64,000 nucleotides of DNA from Sphingobacterium puteale (GCF_003627955.1 NZ_RBWS01000018.1:102520-166519), one strand, 5' to 3'; shown: positions 29,876 to 38,557, numbered from the stretch's first letter. Numbers and translations are program-made. Notes: generated by a model not told the origin, from the sequence alone.

Positions 29876-31129
29876 TTACCTCTTGATACTTAATTCCTGT
29901 ACTTTATCATAGGTCTCGTAACTCGATACAACTACTTTGTCTCCGGGTTGCAATCCTTTGATCACTTCATAATATTCGGGGTTCTGTCTGCCCAGCTGTA
30001 TGTCTACACGATACGCGGTGCTGCCATTTTTATCCAATTTGAAGATCCAGTTGCCCCCCGTTTGTTGATAAAATCCACCTTTGGCTAATAATAATGCTTT
30101 CGTTTCATCACTTAGGGCGAGACGTATCTGTAAAGTCTGTCCACGACGGATTCCTTTGGGCACTTCACTGATAAATTCCATATCGACCTGGAACCGGCCA
30201 TTGGTTACCTGTGTGTATACCTTTTTAATACGAAGCTTGTAGGTTTTGTCACCGATGGAAAACTCACCCTGGAGGTCTGGGAAAATGCGGTTGATATAAT
30301 GTTCGTCGATATCAGCACGTACTTTAAATCCGGTCAGTACGTCGATCTGTCCGAGACGCTCACCAGCATTTTTGTTCTGTCCGATTTCAGCATCAAAGGC
30401 TGTTAACTGACCGTCAACTGGTGCCCGGACAATCAGGTCACCAATTTTCCGTTTCATTAACTCCAATGCACTCTGTGTACGCTGGTAGGTCTGTCTGTCC
30501 TGATTCGTTTTTTGCGCGTTGGATATTTCGTCTTGTTTTAGAATCTGTTTGGTTAGATTGACCCGTTCCTTTTGGTAATTATATTCATTTTTTGATTTTT
30601 CAAATTCCTGTGATCCAATAGCCTTTTCCGAAAGTAATTTCTTGTTTAAGTTATAGATACGTTCGGCTTCTCTAAAAGCTTGCTCGACATCTGCCATCTG
30701 GTTACGGTTGTTAATAGATGCTTGTTGCGCATTGGTCTGAGCGATCTGCGACTGTGTCAAAAGGTTTAATACTTGAGTTTCCTGTTGAACCAATGTGAGT
30801 TCTTGATCTGTATTGGATAAACGCATAATTGGATCACCCTTTTTTAAGACAGTACCATCTTCAACAAATTTCTCCTCCACACGACCACCTACAGAAGCAT
30901 CTAGATAAATGCTGCTGATTGGAAGCACTGTACCATTGATTGGAATGAATTCCTGAAAGTTACCATTTTTTATTTCGACAATAGAGATACGGTCCGCTTC
31001 TACATTTAGCTTGCTTTTGCCCGAGGTAAAGTAAAAACTAGCACCGATTAATCCAACGATGCCAGCAATCCCTACGATGGTCATGATGCGTTTGCTATTC
31101 CACTTCTTCTTTTCTAAAGGTCTGTCCAT
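29876..31129 (-). CDS. HlyD/MacA-like periplasmic adaptor (membrane fusion) subunit
   Basis: This 417-residue adaptor should bridge the permeases to the TolC-like channel encoded divergently. It has a basic N-terminus and one membrane anchor (about 16-37, IMTIVGIAGIVGLIGASFYF). A lipoyl-like strand (SVGGRVEEKFVEDGTVLKKG near 90-110) and a long glutamine-rich alpha-hairpin (about 115-225) follow. A second lipoyl half (IVRAPVDGQLTAFDAEIGQ near 237) and beta-barrel segments complete the fold. It is the first gene of the operon. Its ATG (31127-31129) lies about 16 nt after the start site predicted from the TTGGCAC element at 31166-31172. Confidence 0.93.
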   Translation of the reverse strand: MDRPLEKKKWNSKRIMTIVGIAGIVGLIGASFYFTSGKSKLNVEADRISIVEIKNGNFQEFIPINGTVLPISSIYLDASVGGRVEEKFVEDGTVLKKGDPIMRLSNTDQELTLVQQETQVLNLLTQSQIAQTNAQQASINNRNQMADVEQAFREAERIYNLNKKLLSEKAIGSQEFEKSKNEYNYQKERVNLTKQILKQDEISNAQKTNQDRQTYQRTQSALELMKRKIGDLIVRAPVDGQLTAFDAEIGQNKNAGERLGQIDVLTGFKVRADIDEHYINRIFPDLQGEFSIGDKTYKLRIKKVYTQVTNGRFQVDMEFISEVPKGIRRGQTLQIRLALSDETKALLLAKGGFYQQTGGNWIFKLDKNGSTAYRVDIQLGRQNPEYYEVIKGLQPGDKVVVSSYETYDKVQELSIKR

Positions 31130-31155
31130 AATTTAATATCAATTTGCTATGTAAC

Positions 31156-31172
31156 TATGAAAGCTGTGCCAA
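31156..31172 (-). promoter_or_regulatory. Putative sigma-54 promoter of the adaptor-permease operon
   Basis: The minus strand reads TTGGCACAGCTTTCATA. The -24 half (TTGGCAC) matches the sigma-54 consensus fully; the -12 half is poor, with AT where GC is expected. Support comes from position: it lies 54 bp from the palindrome pair at 31225-31261 and would start transcription about 16 nt before the adaptor ATG. Confidence 0.45.
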
Positions 31173-31224
31173 TAATTTAACCTGTTGATTTTTAATTGTT
31201 TATTTTGTTTGTGCTGCTGATCGG

Positions 31225-31261
31225 TGTTCGATAGCGGACACTTCATGTACGATGGCGTACA
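31225..31261. promoter_or_regulatory. Palindrome pair (UAS) facing the adaptor operon
   Basis: The sites are TGTTCG-ATAG-CGGACA (31225-31240) and TGTACG-ATGG-CGTACA (31246-31261), the latter a perfect 6+6 inverted repeat. Centres are 21 bp apart. They match the sites at 6879-6916 and 31325-31362 in length, half-site and spacing. Confidence 0.62.
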
Positions 31262-31324
31262 ACCTGGGAGTTATCTATGATTTTTACCGTTTATTTTTAT
31301 TGTTTTTTAATAAGATTGTGTAGG

Positions 31325-31362
31325 TGTTCAATATCGGACAGTCGATTGTACGAACTTGGACA
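31325..31362. promoter_or_regulatory. Palindrome pair (UAS) facing the channel/two-component operon
   Basis: The sites are TGTTCA-ATAT-CGGACA (31325-31340) and TGTACG-AACT-TGGACA (31347-31362), centres 22 bp apart. Both are weaker than the pair facing the adaptor operon, which could mean weaker or autoregulatory binding by the encoded response regulator. Confidence 0.58.
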
Positions 31363-31414
31363 TTGATGGATAGCGGCTTTGTATATGTTGTTGATAATCA
31401 GAAATTTTATTGTT

Positions 31415-31430
31415 TGGCATGGCGATGGTC
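31415..31430 (+). promoter_or_regulatory. Putative sigma-54 promoter of the channel/two-component operon
   Basis: The sequence TTGGCATGGCGATGGT begins 53 bp after the palindrome pair. The -24 TGGCA is good; at -12 the G is present but C is replaced by T. The predicted start near 31441 falls just before the ATG at 31455, which supports that start codon over an upstream in-frame ATG at 31410. Confidence 0.45.
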
Positions 31431-31454
31431 TGCTTGGAAAACAAAAAAGTGGAT

Positions 31455-32837
31455 ATGAAGAGAATCTATATATATAGTACATTGTGTTTTTTACTGACTT
31501 ATCTGAAAGTTGACGCACAGCAGACTGAACAAGGAACAGGGGAGAGGGATGCTTTAAAAATAGAAGCTGCCACTAACGGAGATAAGCAGGATACAAAACG
31601 CAGCTTGGCCGAATGTATCCAATTGGCGATAAAAGCCAATCCAACCTTATTACAAAATGAATTAGCTGTTAAACGTGCAGAGGTAAATCTTTCACAGGCC
31701 AAATCGAATCGATTGCCAAGTTTAAATGGTAATCTTGAACAAAAGCTAAATTCAGGTCGCTCGATTGATAATACTACGAATCAATTTATTACTAGAAACA
31801 ATTCCACAGGTTATTTTGGTTTGGAAACCAATATACCTGTTTTTAATGGATTTCGTATATTGAACGATATCCGTATGAAAGCAGATGCGAAAAACGCGGG
31901 AAAACTTGAGTTTGATTCGCAAGTTAACGCGTTGAAACTGGATGTTATTACAGCTTATATTCAAGTGTTGACAGCACAAGATGTGTTGAAGCAATCGGAG
32001 ATGCAAACAGAGGTAACGCGTGAGCAGGTACGTCGTGCTGAAGCGATGCAAAAAGAAGGTGCAATTAACCCAGGAGATTATTATGATCTGAAAGGGCAAC
32101 TTGCTAACGATATTAATATGATCGAAAGCAATAAACAGATCCTTTATACGAATCGTGTAAAGCTAGCTGGTTTTTTAAATGTAGATGAGGCGCAATTGGG
32201 CGATTTGCAGGCATTGGAATTAAAAGCTGATGCACAAAAGATGGATCCTACAACACTTTATAACTTGGCAACGGAGAATCTTCCCAATATTCCGGCGCTG
32301 GATTGGAAAATTAAAGCGGCCGAGAAGAATATCAAGATAGCACAATCCTCCTATTGGCCTTCTTTATCGTTAAATGGTGGATTGAACTCAAATTATTCCA
32401 AAAATGGAATGGAAGGGGATTATTGGTATCAGATGCGAAATAATATTGGTAAGTATGTATCATTAAATCTTTCAATCCCCATTTTTAACAGATTTAAGGT
32501 TAGGAATGATGTTAAACTGGCTAAATTAGATTTGGAATCAAGCAAATTTCAACGCGAGATTGCGCTGAATAACTTGAGAGCTGAGACTGCAAATGCGGTT
32601 TTTAACCTGAAAAATGCGAGCAATACAATCACACAATTGCAGGAGCAGAACACAAACTTTGCCGAATCATTTCGCATTGCCAAAGTTGTATTCGAACTGG
32701 GGAACAGCAATTCAGTTATATTTTTAACGGCGAAGACCAAGTATGATAATAGCCAGATCCAATTGGTTGTCAAGCAGTATGAATGGTTGTTACAAAAATA
32801 TATCAATGATTATTACGCAGGCTCGTTAAATTTATAG
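31455..32837 (+). CDS. TolC-like outer-membrane efflux channel
   Basis: This outer-membrane channel partner of the adaptor has 460 residues from the ATG at 31455, giving MKRIYIYSTLCFLLTYLKVDAQ, a signal peptide ending at Asp-Ala-Gln. Two OEP repeats follow (SLAECIQLAIKANPTLLQNELAVKRAEVNLSQAKSNRLPS and a second LDWKIKAAEKNIKIAQSSYWPS), with long coiled helices and N/Q-rich turns typical of TolC family proteins. An in-frame ATG at 31410 would add 15 residues before the signal peptide and lies upstream of the inferred promoter, so I reject it. It heads the plus-strand operon with the two-component genes, 31 nt before the regulator gene. Confidence 0.92.
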   Translation: MKRIYIYSTLCFLLTYLKVDAQQTEQGTGERDALKIEAATNGDKQDTKRSLAECIQLAIKANPTLLQNELAVKRAEVNLSQAKSNRLPSLNGNLEQKLNSGRSIDNTTNQFITRNNSTGYFGLETNIPVFNGFRILNDIRMKADAKNAGKLEFDSQVNALKLDVITAYIQVLTAQDVLKQSEMQTEVTREQVRRAEAMQKEGAINPGDYYDLKGQLANDINMIESNKQILYTNRVKLAGFLNVDEAQLGDLQALELKADAQKMDPTTLYNLATENLPNIPALDWKIKAAEKNIKIAQSSYWPSLSLNGGLNSNYSKNGMEGDYWYQMRNNIGKYVSLNLSIPIFNRFKVRNDVKLAKLDLESSKFQREIALNNLRAETANAVFNLKNASNTITQLQEQNTNFAESFRIAKVVFELGNSNSVIFLTAKTKYDNSQIQLVVKQYEWLLQKYINDYYAGSLNL

Positions 32838-32868
32838 TTATCTTAGTGTCTGAAAGAAGCCAGGGAAT

Positions 32869-34230
32869 ATGAAAAAAGCATCTATTTTAGTTGTCGACGA
32901 TGACCAAGATTTACTTACTGCAGCAAGGATTTTGCTAAAACCTAAAGTTAGCCATGTGCAAGTCGAACCTAATCCAGAAAACCTGATTGGGCATTTGGAA
33001 AAAATGCCTTATGACCTTGTGCTTCTGGATATGAATTTCAAAAGTACCATCAATACCGGAAATGAAGGATTATATTGGTTGTCCCGGATCAAGGAAAAGT
33101 TTCCCCAGATTCATGTGATTATGATTACAGCCTATGGGGCAGTAGACCTTGCTGTGAAATCGCTGAAACAGGGCGCCGCTGATTTTGTGGTCAAGCCCTG
33201 GGAAAACGAGCAGTTGCTGGCAACCATTGAAAGCGTGCTGGCCGAATCAAAAAATAGAGAGAAGAAAAATAAAAATTCGCTTTTACGTTCGAGCAATACG
33301 CTGGATCTGATCGGTAACTCCCCGGTTATGGACGAACTGCAATATAAGCTGGAGAAAATAGCTCCCACGGATGCCAATATCTTGATTTTGGGTGAAAATG
33401 GTACAGGTAAGGATTTGATTGCACAGGCGATTCAACGGCGCTCGTTACGCTCGGATCAGGTCTATGTGAAAGTTGATGTGGGAGCGCTGACAGAAACGTT
33501 ATTTGAAAGTGAGCTTTTCGGCTATAAAAAAGGGGCGTTTACAGATGCTCGGGAGGATCGTCAGGGGCGTTTCGAAGCGGCAAATGGTGGGACTTTGTTT
33601 CTGGACGAAATCGGTAATATCTCCTTGCAGCAGCAGGCCAAACTATTGACTGTACTGCAAAACCGGCAGGTTACGCCGCTGGGTTCTTACCAACCTATCC
33701 CTGTGGATATACGACTCATCTCGGCGACAAATGTATCTCTGAAACACCTAGCTGACGAAAGCCGTTTTCGAAAGGATTTGATTTATCGGATCAATACCGT
33801 GGAGATTCAGGTACCACCTTTACGTGAAAGAGGAGAAGATATTAGATTATTGGCCATACATTTTCTGGATATCTATGCCAAAAAATATAATAAGCGGATC
33901 GAGGGGTTTGAACCTGATGCCATAAAAAAGCTTTTTGCTTACCATTTTCCGGGAAATGTTCGTGAGTTACAATATAGCATTGAACGGGCGGTCATTATGG
34001 CTGATCAGGTAAGCATTGCAGGAAATGATCTATTTTTCTCACCCATTGAACAACAGGCGGAGCAGGTCGTTGTTGAATCCGTATCCAGTAGCCAAAATCT
34101 GGAAGAATTGGAGCGGAAAGCCATCAAATCAGCCATCGAACGTTATAACGGCAATATCAGTAAAGCTGCAAAGGAATTGGGGCTAACGCGCGCCGCGCTC
34201 TATAGACGTCTGGAGAAATACGATATCTAG
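32869..34230 (+). CDS. NtrC-family sigma-54-dependent response regulator
   Basis: This 453-residue regulator has an N-terminal receiver domain with the acidic triad at 10-12 and phospho-acceptor Asp54. The AAA+ domain has Walker A GENGTGKD at 175-182, Walker B GGTLFLDEIGN, and the arginine-finger region. A C-terminal Fis-type helix-turn-helix ends at ISKAAKELGLTRAALYRRLEKY. The sigma-54 contact loop reads GAFTDA (222-227) instead of the classical GAFTGA; the Phe-Thr pair is kept. It should activate sigma-54 promoters from distant palindromic sites, and three candidate sites are present in the window. The kinase gene follows after 3 nt. Confidence 0.95.
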   Translation: MKKASILVVDDDQDLLTAARILLKPKVSHVQVEPNPENLIGHLEKMPYDLVLLDMNFKSTINTGNEGLYWLSRIKEKFPQIHVIMITAYGAVDLAVKSLKQGAADFVVKPWENEQLLATIESVLAESKNREKKNKNSLLRSSNTLDLIGNSPVMDELQYKLEKIAPTDANILILGENGTGKDLIAQAIQRRSLRSDQVYVKVDVGALTETLFESELFGYKKGAFTDAREDRQGRFEAANGGTLFLDEIGNISLQQQAKLLTVLQNRQVTPLGSYQPIPVDIRLISATNVSLKHLADESRFRKDLIYRINTVEIQVPPLRERGEDIRLLAIHFLDIYAKKYNKRIEGFEPDAIKKLFAYHFPGNVRELQYSIERAVIMADQVSIAGNDLFFSPIEQQAEQVVVESVSSSQNLEELERKAIKSAIERYNGNISKAAKELGLTRAALYRRLEKYDI

Positions 34231-34233
34231 TCT

Positions 34234-35553
34234 ATGAGACATGGAAAAGTTTTAAATGTAATTAAGATTATTTTGCTTTTGGCAGCTTCGGTTGTCGGTG
34301 CCTACCTGTTGATGACGCATGAGTACATGCAAGCTGCATTGATCCTTTGCATAATGCTGTATCTAGGTTTCAATCTCTATGCCCAATATAATTTTTTGGA
34401 AAGGCAGCTTGTGGAATTTGCCGAAGCAGTCAAATATCGTGACTTCACACGACGCTTTTTGGTTAAAAATCCAAAATCGGTCGAAGGGCAGCTTTTCCGC
34501 GCTTTTAACCAGATTAACGAAACGTATAAGGAAATTAGTATTAAGCAGGAAATACAGCACCAGTACCTCGATCGTGTCATCAATATGCTTAACTCGGCCA
34601 TTATCTTTTATGAAATGGACACGGGAAAAGTAATGTGGGTGAACGATGCTTTTAAACAGCTGTTTCATCTGCCACACCTCGGAAATATCGCGGGGTTAAA
34701 AAAGAAGAATCCTGACCTCTATGAAAAAACGATGCTGCTGGACAATGGCCAACAGCAGATGGAACCCATTCAATCAAGCAAAGGGAAGATCAAACTGTTG
34801 ATCCAGAGCTCTAGTTTTGAGACCCAGGATGCTGTATTCCGTATTGTTGTTTATCAAAATATCAATGAAGCCATCGACGAGACTGAGACAAAAGCCTGGC
34901 ATAAATTATTGCGTGTGCTTACGCACGAGATCATGAATTCTATTGCGCCGATCAGTTCGTTGGCCGAAACGCTCAATGGCCGTTTGGATCATTTTAGAGG
35001 ACATGAGGATATTGAAGACCTAAAAACAGGTATATCCACCATCAAACGCCGTAGTGAAGGACTGCTGCATTTTGCAAAAAGCTACCGCATGATCAACAAA
35101 GTGGATCAGCCACAGGTGGCACCTATTCAGGTTTCCCAGCTATTTGAACATATCTATCAGCTACTCGAGCCGACATTGATTCAAAAAAATATCGATGTGG
35201 ATATTATCTTAAAGAATACGCGTTTGATACTTTATGCTGATGTCAATCTGATTGAACAAGTTATTATCAATTTGATGCTGAATGCCATCGATGCGGTAAA
35301 GACCAGGGAAGATGCATACATTAGTTTGTCCGCATTGGAAATAGACGGGAAGGTGCAGGTTCGCATCGAAGATAATGGTTCTGGAATTCCCGCTGATCTC
35401 CAGGAACAGATATTCACCCCTTTTTTTACGACAAAGAAAACGGGCACAGGGGTTGGCTTAACGCTGAGCAAGCAAATTATGTTGCTGCATAAGGGCACCA
35501 TTTTTCTTAACAGTGTGGAGGGAGAAGGTAGTGCTTTTATACTTCAATTTTAA
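34234..35553 (+). CDS. Sensor histidine kinase, NtrY/NtrB-like partner of the preceding regulator
   Basis: This 439-residue membrane kinase has two N-terminal membrane helices (about 9-29 and 32-52) joined by a very short loop, so there is little extracytoplasmic sensing domain. A PAS-like region follows at about 105-210. The HisKA box is LTHEIMNSIAPISSL with phospho-acceptor His231. The HATPase domain has N-box NLMLNAIDA, G1 DNGSGIP and G2 TGTGVGLTLS. The absence of a periplasmic sensor suggests a signal within the membrane or cytoplasm, possibly the state of the exporter. It is the last gene of the operon. Confidence 0.94.
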   Translation: MRHGKVLNVIKIILLLAASVVGAYLLMTHEYMQAALILCIMLYLGFNLYAQYNFLERQLVEFAEAVKYRDFTRRFLVKNPKSVEGQLFRAFNQINETYKEISIKQEIQHQYLDRVINMLNSAIIFYEMDTGKVMWVNDAFKQLFHLPHLGNIAGLKKKNPDLYEKTMLLDNGQQQMEPIQSSKGKIKLLIQSSSFETQDAVFRIVVYQNINEAIDETETKAWHKLLRVLTHEIMNSIAPISSLAETLNGRLDHFRGHEDIEDLKTGISTIKRRSEGLLHFAKSYRMINKVDQPQVAPIQVSQLFEHIYQLLEPTLIQKNIDVDIILKNTRLILYADVNLIEQVIINLMLNAIDAVKTREDAYISLSALEIDGKVQVRIEDNGSGIPADLQEQIFTPFFTTKKTGTGVGLTLSKQIMLLHKGTIFLNSVEGEGSAFILQF

Positions 35554-35818
35554 CGTATTTCACAAATGCAATATATTTTTACCTGCAGAATTTTCCCGTG
35601 CTCCAGGTGGGACTTAAACGGTTTGTTCCTGTCTTTGTGATTTAATGTTCCATGTGAAATAATTCGTAAAAGCGAAATTGCTATGTGCAAACTACGATCA
35701 ACTATTTCCGGAATTTGAATATGAAAAGTGCTTTTATAAGGCTTTAGATAATGAAAAGTGCAGTACAGCGCACGAATTTAATTGTATATCAATGTAAATT
35801 TTTCGATGTTTGCAGCCA

Positions 35819-36346
35819 ATGAACTACCACCTGAAGTACTGGCGCCATTATTTCATATCCCATAGCCGTCATGGGACACATTCTCCGTTTGTTTATAAAT
35901 TGGTGGATGAAGTAATTTATCAGCAAGATGATCCTGATGAGATCTTAAACTTGCCCCAGGAGGTCAGCATGGGAGGGAAGGCGGAGATAAAAAAATATCT
36001 GCTGGTCTGCCGTCTGCTAAAGACTTTTGCCTATGATCAGTTTATGTTTTTGACTGAAGAGCTTCCAGCGAGTTATGAGAAGTTATTTAAACAGAAGGCC
36101 GGAAGTTATTCTTTTAGGAAGATCTATTATATCGACCAAACAACTCTCGATCTGGATTTTCTGGCTGTTGTCGGTGAACGTGATATGCTGATTGTAAACG
36201 AGCCCCATTTGTCGGTCGAACGGGAAGACTATTGGAACAAGCTCAGGGATGATGATCGCGTAGTTGTCACGATCGATCTGTATCGAATTGGTTTGGTCTT
36301 TTTTAGGGCCGGACAACGAAAGGAAAATTTTCTGATCAGGTTTTAG
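35819..36346 (+). CDS. Shortened methyltransferase-like protein (SAM-binding core missing)
   Basis: The 175-residue product (ATG at 35819; a TTG at 35810 would add three residues) has the N-terminal signature HSRHGTHSPFVYKLVDEV. Its C-terminal signature is TIDLYRIGLVFFRAGQRKENFLIRF-like, split here as TIDLYRIGLVFFRAGQ and then KENFLIRF. From memory both ends match a Bacteroidota family of class I methyltransferase-like proteins of about 250 residues. The middle, which should carry the glycine-rich SAM loop and the DDI motif, is short and lacks them. It is read through without stops, so it may be a degenerate but expressed protein. Function unknown. Confidence 0.6.
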   Translation: MNYHLKYWRHYFISHSRHGTHSPFVYKLVDEVIYQQDDPDEILNLPQEVSMGGKAEIKKYLLVCRLLKTFAYDQFMFLTEELPASYEKLFKQKAGSYSFRKIYYIDQTTLDLDFLAVVGERDMLIVNEPHLSVEREDYWNKLRDDDRVVVTIDLYRIGLVFFRAGQRKENFLIRF

Positions 36347-36600
36347 TTTGTTCTCTTTACTTCCTACAAGCTTTGCGTAAAGTTAATGAGATCGCTGAAG
36401 CTTTAGCTTCGTTTTATGACCGGAACGTGGGCATCTTGTCAGCATAATGATCTCACTTAACAAAGGCGGACTTGACGTGGACTCAAATCTATTGTGGTCA
36501 CAGAATGATAATAGCATCAATCAGATGCTATTATTGATATTTATGAAAGGGGAAGCTGGCTAAAGGGAGAGGCCAGAAGCTGAGGCTCCCCCGTTTTTAA
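36347..36600. other. Intergenic region with a perfect hairpin
   Basis: The gap separates two convergent genes. At 36508-36534 it holds an 11-bp inverted repeat ATAATAGCATC / GATGCTATTAT with a 5-base loop. It lacks a clear U-tract on either side but is well placed as a bidirectional transcription end. Nothing else is recognisable. Confidence 0.5.
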
Positions 36601-37788
36601 TTAAAAAGCTTCGCTTAAAGATAGGTAAAAACCAGATTGTCTTTTCTCTCCGGTCCTCTGTTCACCATAGGAATAATCAAATCGGATACTGCTATTGTGT
36701 TCTAAGCTAAAGAAGTAGCGCAAGCCACCACCGTAACTCGGTACATATCTGCTGCTGTTTTCTTTTGAAAAGGTTGATCCAATTCCCGAAAAACCAACAA
36801 TACCAAAACGAGGATGAAAACGGTAACGTAATTCCGCTTGGGAAGCAAGGTAATTTTTGTCACGATAACGACCGAGGTAATATCCGCGCATCATCATGTC
36901 ACCTCCCAGTTCACGGTAATTATAGAAAGGAACTGTTTTTCCGAATGTCGAGCGAAAGATCCCCTGAAGTGCCAGTGTGACTTTTTTATGCAATGGAATA
37001 AACCCGCGAAGGTCCAGATCCAGGTTTGCTCCATTGAAGTCTGTGCTGGTCCATAACTTAGGTGCGTAAGCCAGGCGTAATTTGGCGTAATAACCACGTG
37101 TACTATAGGAAACATTGTCTCGGTTGTCAAATAATTGAGATACGCCAAGCAGCAATTGTTGACCACCTTCTTTTCCGATAAGACCCGATTGATTGAATTT
37201 ATGGTCGCTGCTATCACTACGGATTGAAAAATTGTCGTACTGTACATTGATACCCGAATAAAGATGGTTACCGACTTTTTTCTCAGCCTCCAATTTTAAT
37301 CGAAATAGCTTTTGATCAACCCTTTCTTCATCTGTCTTCCAGGTATCCATGCCGATGCCATAGTAATTAAACGGCCAGTTGCGGTATCGGATTTCACTGA
37401 CAAAATGGTAGTCGTTATTTTTTGTCCAAAGATCCGTTTGAAATTTAAAATTGGATTGATGTTTGGATGTAAACGTTCCCATAAGCGTCATTGTGGAGGT
37501 ACGGATATGGGGATCAGACTTGTCCAGGTAAAAGTTGTATGAACTTGCTAATCCATATTCTACTCCCGTTTCTTGAGCGTAACCAACGGCTGGTAAAACC
37601 ATAAAACTGCCTGATCGGGTAGAGTCTTTTTCAGCCGAAAGAAATTTTTTACTCAATTTTTGAATAATATTTTGAGCTTTCAAATCGCTTTTACAAGCTA
37701 TAAACAGCGCAAGTAGTGCTGTATAGCGGGTAAGTTTTGAAAGTGATTGCGGTAAAATTTGCATGCCCAAAGATAGCACATTAGGCAA
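36601..37788 (-). CDS. Omp85/BamA-like outer-membrane beta-barrel protein
   Basis: This 395-residue outer-membrane protein has a signal peptide ending near LKAQ (about residue 39 from the first ATG; Met9 is a likely alternative start). The rest is a series of amphipathic beta strands ending with a C-terminal Phe (FYLSLSEAF), the usual BAM recognition end. The conserved MRGYYLGRYRDKN segment matches the (V/I/M)RG(Y/F) motif of the Omp85 barrel, so the family is surface-antigen PF01103. No POTRA repeats are present, which places it with the short patatin-less/POTRA-less barrels common in Bacteroidota. It is transcribed towards the methyltransferase-like gene and appears to stand alone. Confidence 0.85.
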   Translation of the reverse strand: MPNVLSLGMQILPQSLSKLTRYTALLALFIACKSDLKAQNIIQKLSKKFLSAEKDSTRSGSFMVLPAVGYAQETGVEYGLASSYNFYLDKSDPHIRTSTMTLMGTFTSKHQSNFKFQTDLWTKNNDYHFVSEIRYRNWPFNYYGIGMDTWKTDEERVDQKLFRLKLEAEKKVGNHLYSGINVQYDNFSIRSDSSDHKFNQSGLIGKEGGQQLLLGVSQLFDNRDNVSYSTRGYYAKLRLAYAPKLWTSTDFNGANLDLDLRGFIPLHKKVTLALQGIFRSTFGKTVPFYNYRELGGDMMMRGYYLGRYRDKNYLASQAELRYRFHPRFGIVGFSGIGSTFSKENSSRYVPSYGGGLRYFFSLEHNSSIRFDYSYGEQRTGEKRQSGFYLSLSEAF

Positions 37789-37880
37789 ATAACCAAAATA
37801 GGCAAATAGTCAATTAAAAATTATTGTGCTGCATATCAGTATAATTGACAAAAAGTGTTGTTTTTTTTTGGTAAATATTT

Positions 37881-37909
37881 TTGTAAAGTGAGTTTTGTGT
37901 CTATCTTTG
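37881..37909 (+). promoter_or_regulatory. Upstream promoter of the tRNA-tuf cluster
   Basis: A TTG at 37881 and TATCTTTG at 37902-37909 form a Bacteroidota-type -33/-7 pair with an 18-nt spacer, a little short of the usual 19-20. It lies 180 bp upstream of the first tRNA. Confidence 0.55.
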
Positions 37910-37989
37910 CATCAGCAAACAAGGGAACAACGGTTCTTAACAACGAAGTTTGCTTAGTTCTTTAAATGAAAAAAAAGTAAAAAATAAAC

Positions 37990-38020
37990 TTGCAAAAATC
38001 AAAAGTAAATTCGATATTTG
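37990..38020 (+). promoter_or_regulatory. Proximal promoter of the tRNA-tuf cluster
   Basis: TTG at 37990-37992 and GATATTTG at 38013-38020 are separated by 20 nt, the optimal Bacteroidota primary-sigma spacing. It stands 70 bp before tRNA-Thr. Together with the upstream element, this 301-base gap holds two promoters and no gene. Confidence 0.65.
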
Positions 38021-38089
38021 CACTCGCTGAAAAGATAAAGTTGTCGGATTAGCGTTGATAGAACGTAAGTTATTTTAAAAATATTAGAA

Positions 38090-38162
<73 letters not shown>

Positions 38163-38188
38163 CTAAATGTAACGAAAGTTACAGGTCT

Positions 38189-38269
38189 GGAGGGGTTCCA
38201 GAGCGGTCAAATGGGACGGACTGTAAATCCGTTGCTTCGGCTTCGAAGGTTCGAATCCTTCTCCCTCCA
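38189..38269 (+). tRNA. tRNA-Tyr(GTA)
   Basis: The acceptor stem is GGAGGGG / TCCCTCC with one G-T pair. The anticodon stem-loop GGACTGTAAATCC carries GTA. A long variable arm (GTTGCTTCGGC) of class II type gives 81 nt. Discriminator A fits tyrosine. Confidence 0.95.
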
Positions 38270-38317
38270 CACTTTTTTTAATTGGAGTTTAGATTTACTC
38301 TAGTTTCTAGTTATTAA

Positions 38318-38390
38318 GCGGAAGTAGCTCAGTTGGTAGAGCGATAGCCTTCCAAGCTATAGGTCGCGAGTTCGAACCTCGTCTTCCGCT
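38318..38390 (+). tRNA. tRNA-Gly(TCC)
   Basis: The acceptor stem is GCGGAAG / CTTCCGC and the anticodon loop is CTTCCAA with anticodon TCC. The T-arm is GAGTTCGAACCTC. The length is 73 nt and the discriminator is T. Confidence 0.95.
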
Positions 38391-38485
38391 CAAATTTTTC
38401 AAGTATTAAATTTAGTCTCTATCTTCTTTGATAATAATGTATCTAAAGGTGGGGGCATTAATACGTAAATAAGGTTTTTTAGTAA

Positions 38486-38557
<72 letters not shown>

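Larger units (their letters stand above)
31130..31454. promoter_or_regulatory. Divergent regulatory region between adaptor operon and channel/two-component operon
   Basis: This 325-base gap has no gene. It is built almost symmetrically. On each side a pair of 16-bp palindromes stands 53-54 bp from a TGGCA-type -24 element, itself about 40 bp from the start codon of the gene it faces. The two arms are listed separately. Short reading frames in the gap lack family features and overlap the operators. Confidence 0.65.

Noticed and set aside
31410..31454. N-terminal extension of the channel protein from an upstream ATG
   Set aside because: It precedes the signal peptide and overlaps the inferred -24 promoter element.
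35720..35761. ATGAAAAGTGC repeated twice before the methyltransferase-like gene
   Set aside because: Two copies of a short low-complexity word with no dyad or promoter relation; no function can be argued.
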